From NCBI RefSeq assembly GCF_021654285.1, contig NZ_JAKFZS010000028.1, positions 1 through 64,000 on the forward strand: 64,000 bases of DNA, given 5' to 3'. Below the pieces are notes generated by a model. It was not told the origin of the DNA, did no database searches, and saw nothing but the letters and a program-made list of their open reading frames with translations. Shown here piece by piece: positions 57,545 through 64,000 of this stretch. The stretch comes from Pseudoalteromonas luteoviolacea (GTDB lineage Bacteria > Pseudomonadota > Gammaproteobacteria > Enterobacterales > Alteromonadaceae). The translations under genes and the position numbers were made by a program. Numbering within the stretch: position 1 is the stretch's first letter; each line of letters opens with the position of its first letter.

Positions 57545-58996
57545 ATGCAATTTCGTACCATTATAAAAATTCTTGGCCAACTCGTCGCACTGTTTAGTTT
57601 GACTATGGTGCCGCCAGCACTGGTGTCTTTGATCTACAAAGATGGTGGTGGTGTGCCTTTCGTTTTGGCTTTTATCTTTAGTGTCTTAATTGGTCTGATG
57701 GCCTATTACCCAAACCGAAAAGAACGCGGTGAACTCAAAGCCCGAGAAGGCTTTTTGATTGTGGTGTTATTTTGGTTGGTACTGGGATCGTTTGCATCCG
57801 TACCTCTTATATTTCTCGATGAACCTAACCTCTCTTTTGCCGACGCGGTATTTGAAGCGTTTTCTGGATTAACAACCACAGGTGCTACGGTCTTAACCGG
57901 AATAGAGTATTTACCAAAGTCAGTACTGTTTTATCGTCAACAGTTACAGTGGCTCGGTGGCATGGGGATCATTGTACTTGCGGTCGCCGTGCTGCCTATG
58001 CTTGGCGTTGGTGGGATGCAGTTATATCGTGCAGAAACACCGGGGCCGGTAAAAGACTCGAAAATGACGCCGCGTATTGCCGATACGGCAAAACACCTTT
58101 GGTACATTTATGTGGCTCTGACCGCAGCGTGTACAATGGCGTATAAATTTGCTGGAATGGGCTGGTTTGATGCCATTTGTCATGCGTTTGCGACCATTGC
58201 GATAGGCGGCTTTTCTACGTATGACGCGTCGATTGGTCACTTTGATAGCCCGATGATTAACTTTATCTGTGTGGTGTTCTTACTCATTGCGGCGATTAAT
58301 TTCTCGTTGCATTATGCGGCGGTGGCAAGTCGCAGTGTGCGAGCATATTTACGCGACCCTGAGTTTAAAGTCTTTCTGTTTATTCAACTGGCGCTGGTGG
58401 TAATCTGTTTTGCGGTATTGTCTTCAAATCAAGTGTATAGCGATGGTGATGAGACGTTAGATCATGCTTTATTCCAAGCAGTTTCAATCAGTACAACTGC
58501 GGGTTTTGCAACCGATAGTTTTTCAGCTTGGCCGCTGTTTTTGCCTATTTTGCTGATTTTTTCCAGTTTTATTGGCGGTTGTGCCGGCTCTACTGGTGGG
58601 GGGATGAAGGTAGTTCGGGTGTTTTTACTGTACTTGCAGGGGATCAGAGAGCTAAATCGTTTGGTACATCCAAGAGCCATCTATTCTATTAAGTTAGGTA
58701 GAAAAGCCTTACCAGACAAGGTGGTTGAAGCGGTATGGGGGTTTTTCTCTGCCTACGCTTTGGTGTTTGTGATCATCATGATCGCGCTACTGGGCACGGG
58801 GCTTGATAATATCACCGCGTTTTCTGCAACTGCTGCTTGCCTTAATAACCTAGGTCCTGGCCTGGGAGATGTGGCGGCGCACTATGGTGATATCACCGAT
58901 ACTGCTAAGTGGATTTTAACGCTGGCGATGGTATTTGGACGCTTAGAAATATTTACTCTATTAGTGTTATTCACGCCAACGTTCTGGCGTGGCTAG
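57545..58996 (+). CDS. trkH: Trk potassium uptake protein TrkH
   Basis: This 483-residue K+ channel-like transporter has four pore-loop repeats, with filter-like segments such as GLTTTGATVLTG, TIAIGGFSTYDAS, SISTTAGFATDSF and LNNLGPGLGDVAA. It has about ten transmembrane helices. It works with the cytoplasmic gating ring TrkA, whose gene lies about 1 kb away on the other strand. Confidence 0.96.
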   Translation: MQFRTIIKILGQLVALFSLTMVPPALVSLIYKDGGGVPFVLAFIFSVLIGLMAYYPNRKERGELKAREGFLIVVLFWLVLGSFASVPLIFLDEPNLSFADAVFEAFSGLTTTGATVLTGIEYLPKSVLFYRQQLQWLGGMGIIVLAVAVLPMLGVGGMQLYRAETPGPVKDSKMTPRIADTAKHLWYIYVALTAACTMAYKFAGMGWFDAICHAFATIAIGGFSTYDASIGHFDSPMINFICVVFLLIAAINFSLHYAAVASRSVRAYLRDPEFKVFLFIQLALVVICFAVLSSNQVYSDGDETLDHALFQAVSISTTAGFATDSFSAWPLFLPILLIFSSFIGGCAGSTGGGMKVVRVFLLYLQGIRELNRLVHPRAIYSIKLGRKALPDKVVEAVWGFFSAYALVFVIIMIALLGTGLDNITAFSATAACLNNLGPGLGDVAAHYGDITDTAKWILTLAMVFGRLEIFTLLVLFTPTFWRG

Positions 58997-59016
58997 TTTT
59001 CTGAATATTGAATTTA

Positions 59017-59063
59017 TGCCAAGGCAAGGGTGCCTTGGCAACGCGCTTTAGGGCTGCGCTTTT
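59017..59063 (+). terminator. Terminator region after trkH
   Basis: TGCCAAGGCA and TGCCTTGGCA (59017-59040) form a perfect 10-bp stem with a 4-nt loop. A second small stem GCGC/GCGC with a T run follows at about 59042-59063. Confidence 0.75.
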
Positions 59064-59238
59064 TACTCCCTCCAAAAGTCTGATGATGGGCGCTTAAACC
59101 CATCATCAAGTGTGAAATCCCGTGTAAAAGTTAAAGTTTTTTTATATCTAGACGATAATTCATAGTAATTATGCGTTGGCGTCATATAGGGGCGTCATAC
59201 TGCTAAAATAAACAATGGAAGCGTTAGAGGTATTTAGC

Positions 59239-59916
59239 ATGACTATACAAGAGTTGGCAGAAAATCGTTTGCAGGTTTTACAGATGCGAGCGGGAAGTAT
59301 TGTCGATATGGAGATTGTACTGCCAGCCAATCGCAAGCGGATCAAAACAGAGTTTGTTGGTGCGCTTGAGAATCAATTTATTATTTTAAACCACCCTAGC
59401 CATCAGCGCTTGGGGGCGGCAATGGATTATGTCAAAGAAGGCACAGAGGTGATTGTACGTGCTTTACCAGAGGAAGGTGATGGACAAATTATCGCATTTA
59501 AAGAAACCATTAAATCAGTTACCACGCACCCAGCCAAACTCATCTACCTGTATTATCCTAACGAAGTACAAACCTATAAACTACGTGCTCAGACGCGCAT
59601 TCCTACTTTGATACCTGCGGTACTAAATGTAGAAGGTAAAAGTGAAGTGGGTGTCATCAAGGATATTTCTTTGGCGGGTTTAATGTTTGATGTTCAGAAA
59701 ACGCATTTGCCAGAAGAGTTAAAAGAACTGTCTTGTGAAATTTTAATTGAAGGCAAAGATGCAAAAAAACTGACGCTTGTTGGTAAAGTGTGTCGAGTGA
59801 AAGAAAACCAAGAAGACGTTGTGTCATTGGGGATTCACTTAGAAAGCCAAGATAAGCAAGTGCAGGCGATACTTAAAGACTATTTAATTGATATTTCTGT
59901 ACTGGGTAACGAGTAG
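59239..59916 (+). CDS. PilZ-domain cyclic di-GMP-binding protein (YcgR-like)
   Basis: This 225-residue protein has an N-terminal PilZN-like domain and a C-terminal PilZ domain. The latter has RAQTR (RxxxR) and DISLAGL (D/NxSxxG), the c-di-GMP-binding residues. ATG 59239, with GAGG upstream, is preferred to an ATG 24 bp earlier that lacks a ribosome site. YcgR-type proteins brake flagella or act on surface functions. Its position between trkH and trkA gives no firm clue. Confidence 0.88.
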   Translation: MTIQELAENRLQVLQMRAGSIVDMEIVLPANRKRIKTEFVGALENQFIILNHPSHQRLGAAMDYVKEGTEVIVRALPEEGDGQIIAFKETIKSVTTHPAKLIYLYYPNEVQTYKLRAQTRIPTLIPAVLNVEGKSEVGVIKDISLAGLMFDVQKTHLPEELKELSCEILIEGKDAKKLTLVGKVCRVKENQEDVVSLGIHLESQDKQVQAILKDYLIDISVLGNE

Positions 59917-59930
59917 CCCTGTGTGATGAC

Positions 59931-59954
59931 GAGATGGCGCACACTGGCCATCTC
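59931..59954. terminator. Inverted repeat between convergent PilZ gene and trkA
   Basis: GAGATGGC and GCCATCTC form an 8-bp stem with an 8-nt loop in the 47-bp gap between converging genes. No T run is present, so terminator activity is moderate at best. Confidence 0.6.
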
Positions 59955-59963
59955 AGATACACG

Positions 59964-61340
59964 TTATACGAATAGCGCACTGACTTGGAATAACTTTTCC
60001 ACAACACCAATTTGCTTTTTATCGATTAAGAACATGATCACGTGATCACCTGACTCAATCACTGTGTGATCATGGGCTATCAGTACTTCCGAGTCTCTCA
60101 CTATCGCACCAATGGTAGTGCCGTGTGGCAACCTAATATCACGGATAGCTCGACCCACAACTTTGGAAGTGTTTTCATCGCCGTGTGCGACGGCTTCGAT
60201 GGCTTCTGCAGCTCCCTTACGAAGCGAGTAAACATTGACGATATCACCGCGGCGAACATGAGTGAGGAGTGCCGAAATCGTGGCTTGCTGAGGTGAGATT
60301 GCGATATCAATTTCACCACCTTGCACAAGATCAACATAGGCACTGCGTTGGATCAGTACCATGGTTTTTTGCGCACCCATGCGCTTGGCCAACATGGCAG
60401 CCATGATATTGGCTTCATCATCATTGGTGACCGCAATAAACACATCCACTTGTTCGATATGTTCTTCAGACAGAAGCTCTTGATCAGAGGCGTCACCACA
60501 GAATACAACTGTGTTATCAAGCATTTCAGAAAGCTGAGATGCGCGACTATGATTACGTTCAATCAGTTTTACACTGTGATTTTTTTCTAACGAGCGAGCA
60601 AGGCCTGCACCGATATTACCACCACCGGCTATCATGATTTTTTTATACGATTGCTCAAGTTTTTGCAGCTCATTCATGACTGCGCGGATGTGTTTAGTAG
60701 CGGCGATAAAGAAGACTTCATCATCCGCTTCTATCACGGTTGTGCCCAGTGGCTTGATTGCTTTACCTTGACGGTAAATTGCAGCGACTCGAGTATCAAC
60801 ATTAGGAATATGCTCTTTCAGTGCTGACAGTGCATAACCAACCAGTAAGCCACCATAATAGGCTTTGACCGCGACCAGTGACAGCATGCCATCTGCAAAT
60901 TGCAGTACTTGCAGTGCGCCAGGGTAATCAATTAATCGACGAATATACTTTGTGACCAATTGCTCAGGTGCAATGTAATGATCTACGGGGAGGTCATCGT
61001 TGTGGAATAGTTTTTCGCGATAGTCTAAATATTGCTCGGATCGGATCCGAGCAATTTTTGTGGGCGTATTGAAAATACTATAGGCGACTTGGCACGCAAC
61101 CATGTTCACTTCGTCGGAACTAGTCACAGCAATGATCATATCGGCATCTTCGGCACCCGCTTGCCTAAGCACTTCTGGGTGCGCACTATGTCCATTGACG
61201 CCTTGCAGGTCATATTTATCCTGTAGTTCACGTAAACGCTCACCATCGATATCAACGACCGTGATTTCGTTTTGCTCACCAACGAGGTTTTCTGCCAGTG
61301 TACCGCCAACTTGTCCAGCGCCTAAAATAATGATTTTCAT
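59964..61340 (-). CDS. trkA: Trk system potassium uptake regulator TrkA
   Basis: This 458-residue cytoplasmic protein has two tandem RCK units. The NAD(H)-binding motifs are [15 protein letters not shown] at the N-terminus and [17 protein letters not shown] near residue 237, each followed by an RCK-C domain. It forms the gating ring of TrkH. It is the last gene of a def-fmt-rsmB-trkA cluster. Confidence 0.96.
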   Translation of the reverse strand: MKIIILGAGQVGGTLAENLVGEQNEITVVDIDGERLRELQDKYDLQGVNGHSAHPEVLRQAGAEDADMIIAVTSSDEVNMVACQVAYSIFNTPTKIARIRSEQYLDYREKLFHNDDLPVDHYIAPEQLVTKYIRRLIDYPGALQVLQFADGMLSLVAVKAYYGGLLVGYALSALKEHIPNVDTRVAAIYRQGKAIKPLGTTVIEADDEVFFIAATKHIRAVMNELQKLEQSYKKIMIAGGGNIGAGLARSLEKNHSVKLIERNHSRASQLSEMLDNTVVFCGDASDQELLSEEHIEQVDVFIAVTNDDEANIMAAMLAKRMGAQKTMVLIQRSAYVDLVQGGEIDIAISPQQATISALLTHVRRGDIVNVYSLRKGAAEAIEAVAHGDENTSKVVGRAIRDIRLPHGTTIGAIVRDSEVLIAHDHTVIESGDHVIMFLIDKKQIGVVEKLFQVSALFV

Positions 61341-61358
61341 AGCTTAAACTTACAACGT

Positions 61359-62642
61359 TTAGAGTTTTTGCAACTTGGCGTAATAGAAGCCATCCGTGAT
61401 GCCAGGCAATAATTGTAAGCCAGGCTGTTCTACCTTGTCTTGTGCATGCAAAGCAATATGCTGTGCATCGTCTGTGCGTGATAAGAAAGCACTGATCTGC
61501 TGGTGGTTTTCTTCCGGCAATACAGAGCAGGTCGCATAGACTAAAGTACCGCCTGACTTGAGTAATGGCCAGATGTTATCCAGTATTTTGGCTTGTAACG
61601 CAGCCAGTTCATCAATGTCTGCTGCGCGTCTTAACCATTTGATATCAGGGTGACGACGGATCACACCAGTTGCAGAACAAGGTACGTCTAACAGAATACG
61701 ATCAAATTGCTCGCCTTGCCACCAGCTATCAGGTTCATCGGCAAGCCCATGCACGCACTGTGCCGTTAATGACAAGCGATTAAGATTATCGGTGACGCGC
61801 TCTAAACGCTTCTCGTCAGCATCTAATGCAGTGACTTGGGCATCTGCAAGTTCTAATATATGACAGGTTTTTCCACCCGGTGCTGCGCATGCATCTAAGA
61901 TATTATCTCCATCTTGTGGTGATAATAAGCGGGCTGCCATTTGTGCCGCTGCATCTTGCACAGAGCTTGCACCCGTTGAGAAGCCTGGTAATTGTGTTAC
62001 ATCTACTGGGTGCTCAAGTAAAATACCATCGGGGTGAGATTCATCCAGAGTATAGTCAATGTCCGCTTTATCTAGTTGCTGAGCGTAGGTATCCGTATCG
62101 GCTTGACGCTGATTTACACGCAGCCACATAGGGGCTTGTAGCTGATTGGCTTCTAGAATGTCAGACCAAGTATCTGGGTAAGCAGCTTGAATCTTTTTAA
62201 TAAACCAACTTGGGTGATTGTACTGACAGACCATGATTTCATTTGCACTTTGCTCAAGAGTTGCCTGCTGACGTTGAAAGTTGCGCAGTACTGCGTTGAC
62301 TAGGCCTTTCATGCCTGGTGCACCTAATGACTTAAGTGCATTAACAGTTTCTGCTACCGCCGCATGAGCGGGGACGCGCATATGCTGAAGTTGATAGATA
62401 CCGACATAAAGCAAAAACTGAAAAACGCGACGCTTGCCTCGTAATGGTTGATCAAGTAACTGCTGACAATAGTTTTCAAGGCTCGGCAAATAGCGCAGCA
62501 CGCCGTAACACATTTGCTGCAGTAAAGCGCGATCTTTGACTGGTAGCTTTTGGCTAGCATAAGGCAATTGCGCTGTGAGTGACTGGCCTTTATCGACGAC
62601 TTGAAATAGTGTTTGTGCCGCGAGTGCGCGTACATTCGCCAT
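61359..62642 (-). CDS. rsmB: 16S rRNA (cytosine967-C5)-methyltransferase
   Basis: This 427-residue enzyme has an N-terminal NusB-like RNA-binding domain and a C-terminal Rossmann methyltransferase. SAM motif is LDACAAPGGKTCHIL. The two active Cys lie in LLDVPCSATGVIRRHPDIKW and YATCSVLPEEN. Its ATG overlaps the fmt stop by one base. Confidence 0.96.
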   Translation of the reverse strand: MANVRALAAQTLFQVVDKGQSLTAQLPYASQKLPVKDRALLQQMCYGVLRYLPSLENYCQQLLDQPLRGKRRVFQFLLYVGIYQLQHMRVPAHAAVAETVNALKSLGAPGMKGLVNAVLRNFQRQQATLEQSANEIMVCQYNHPSWFIKKIQAAYPDTWSDILEANQLQAPMWLRVNQRQADTDTYAQQLDKADIDYTLDESHPDGILLEHPVDVTQLPGFSTGASSVQDAAAQMAARLLSPQDGDNILDACAAPGGKTCHILELADAQVTALDADEKRLERVTDNLNRLSLTAQCVHGLADEPDSWWQGEQFDRILLDVPCSATGVIRRHPDIKWLRRAADIDELAALQAKILDNIWPLLKSGGTLVYATCSVLPEENHQQISAFLSRTDDAQHIALHAQDKVEQPGLQLLPGITDGFYYAKLQKL

Positions 62643-63586
62643 TAGGCACCTACCTTATTGCCTGGTGTTACCCATTCAGCACGACCATTTAAAAAGTCTT
62701 GCGCTGACATTGGCTTTTTACCCTGCGGTTGCAGTTGGGTGATTTGTAAGGCATGGGTGCCACACGCAACGACAATACCTTGTTTGTCTGCGCTTAACAC
62801 TGTACCGGCCTCACCTTGCTGTTCGACGACATTGGCTTGCCAAATTTTCACTGCTTGTGACTGCATTTGTGTAAAGCACATCGGCCACGGATTGAACGCG
62901 CGGATATTACGCTCAATTTGCTCGGCTTCCATTGTCCAATCAATGTCAGCCTCTTGCTTAGAGAGCTTTTGTGCGTAGTTTGATAGGGTATCATCTTGCG
63001 CTTCTGGGGTGATGTTACCCGCTGCGAGCTTATCTAACGTTTCTACCAATGCAGACGGACCTAACTCTGCGAGTTTTGCATATAGGCTTGCACTGGTTTC
63101 CTGCGTATCGATTGGACATGTGGCGATATGTAGCATGTCACCGGTATCTAAGCCTTCATCCATTTGCATGATGGTCACACCGGTTTCTTTATCCCCAGCC
63201 CAAATAGCACGTTGAATAGGGGCAGCACCACGCCATCTTGGCAAAATAGAGCCGTGTACGTTAAGGCAGCCAAGTTTAGGCGTATCTAAAATGGCCTTTG
63301 GCAGTAGTAGTCCATAGGCAACCACAACCATGACATCAGCATTTAACTCAGCAAGTTGTTGCGTTGCTTCGTCGTTTTTTAGAGAAGCGGGCTGGATAAC
63401 TGGCAGGTTATTCTCTAGAGCGAGTGTTTTTACTTCACTGGCTTTTAGTTTTTTTCCGCGACCAGCTGGTTTATCTGGTGTACTGTACACTGCAACAACT
63501 TCATGATGGGAGTCGAGCAATGCTTGAAGGTGGCGTGCAGCAAAATCTGGCGTGCCCGCAAACACGATACGTAAAGGGGTATTCAC
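62642..63586 (-). CDS. fmt: Methionyl-tRNA formyltransferase
   Basis: This enzyme formylates initiator Met-tRNA. A GTG at 63586 gives 314 residues, close to E. coli. An upstream in-frame TTG at 63601 is also possible. The catalytic Asn and His lie in [20 protein letters not shown] and the Asp in [11 protein letters not shown]. It follows def by about 30 bp, and both act on the formyl-Met cycle. Confidence 0.95.
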   Translation of the reverse strand: MNTPLRIVFAGTPDFAARHLQALLDSHHEVVAVYSTPDKPAGRGKKLKASEVKTLALENNLPVIQPASLKNDEATQQLAELNADVMVVVAYGLLLPKAILDTPKLGCLNVHGSILPRWRGAAPIQRAIWAGDKETGVTIMQMDEGLDTGDMLHIATCPIDTQETSASLYAKLAELGPSALVETLDKLAAGNITPEAQDDTLSNYAQKLSKQEADIDWTMEAEQIERNIRAFNPWPMCFTQMQSQAVKIWQANVVEQQGEAGTVLSADKQGIVVACGTHALQITQLQPQGKKPMSAQDFLNGRAEWVTPGNKVGA

Positions 63587-63617
63587 GAATAATCTGTCCA
63601 ATAAAAAATGTGTATGA

Positions 63618-64000
63618 TTACGCTTTAGCCGCTAGGCGCGCTTCTTTTTCAATTTTCTTTTTGATACGTTGGCGCTTAAGAGGCGACAGGTAATCAATGA
63701 AAAGCTTGCCTGCAAGGTGATCTAACTCATGCTGTACACAGTTTGACAGCAGTTCTTGCGCATCAAATTGGTACTCTTCGCCATTTTCATTGAGGGCTTT
63801 GACGGTCACTTTCTCAGCACGGTCTACTTTTGCATATGAGTAGGGTACAGATAGACAGCCTTCTTCGCAGACCATAGTCCCTTCTGTGGCGATGATTTCA
63901 GGGTTGATCAAAACATATGGTTCATTGCGTTCTTCTGATACGTCGATCACCACAATACGCTGATGAATATCAACTTGTGTTGCTGCTAAACCAACGCCAT
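63618..64000 (-). CDS. def: Peptide deformylase (5' end beyond the window)
   Basis: This is the C-terminal part of about 126 residues. All three deformylase motifs are visible: GVGLAATQV at the cut edge, EGCLSVP with the metal Cys, and QHELDHLAG with the HExxH metal ligands. It removes the formyl group from nascent proteins. The N-terminus is cut off at position 64000. Confidence 0.96.
   Translation of the reverse strand, partial: GVGLAATQVDIHQRIVVIDVSEERNEPYVLINPEIIATEGTMVCEEGCLSVPYSYAKVDRAEKVTVKALNENGEEYQFDAQELLSNCVQHELDHLAGKLFIDYLSPLKRQRIKKKIEKEARLAAKA

Overview
The window reads as a chromosomal origin region of a marine gammaproteobacterium, most likely Pseudoalteromonas or a close Alteromonadales relative. 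This is inferred from gene order, moderate AT content, an E. coli-type oriC between mnmG and mioC with dense GATC sites, and a 440-residue PepQ like the Alteromonas OPAA prolidases. No taxonomic search could be run.

Layout. 1-15.6 kb is an accessory peptide-export locus, nearly all on the minus strand. It holds two large membrane-bound CadC/ToxR-like one-component regulators with beta-propeller sensor domains, a LuxR-type regulator, three double-glycine leader peptides each followed by a small HlyD-like 'stub' protein, an NTF2-like protein, a full HlyD adaptor, and an ABC exporter with a C39 leader peptidase. A 101-bp tandem repeat follows the exporter. 15.6-22.6 kb is the complete F1Fo ATP synthase operon (atpIBEFHAGDC). 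22.7-27.9 kb is parB, parA, rsmG, mnmG, oriC and mioC. 28.7-35.8 kb holds an EamA-type exporter, mnmE, a third CadC-like regulator with TPRs, a three-gene thiol-redox operon and a frameshifted gene. 35.8-45.2 kb is yidC, yidD, rnpA, rpmH, a DnaA-box-rich region, dnaA, dnaN, recF and gyrB. 45.3-64 kb holds glyQ, glyS, a lipoprotein, an orphan double-glycine peptide, tusA, fadA, fadB, slt, pepQ, yigZ, trkH, a PilZ protein, trkA, rsmB, fmt and the 3' part of def.

The most unusual part is the peptide locus. Two tandemly duplicated modules encode peptides with near-identical double-glycine leaders but cores built of three copies of NTDTVT(Q/R) at an 11-residue period. All six copies use different synonymous codons, which points to selection on the peptide itself. 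Each peptide gene is followed by an HlyD stub that has the lipoyl-like part and a conserved Cys pair but lacks the coiled coil and long C-terminal part of a true adaptor. No modification enzyme (LanB/M, YcaO, radical SAM, ATP-grasp) lies in the locus. My working model, an inference, is that the C39 exporter trims and exports the peptides with help from the stubs and the full HlyD, and that the propeller regulators and the LuxR protein control the system, possibly by sensing the peptides.

Origin biology is the second theme. The oriC at 27.1-27.4 kb, a further DnaA-box/GATC cluster beyond mioC, and the dnaA upstream region at 38.5-39.1 kb are three DnaA-binding-rich segments within 12 kb. Two perfect parS sites lie inside the recF coding sequence, in the same frame and both encoding FHVEH, about 18 kb from parAB.
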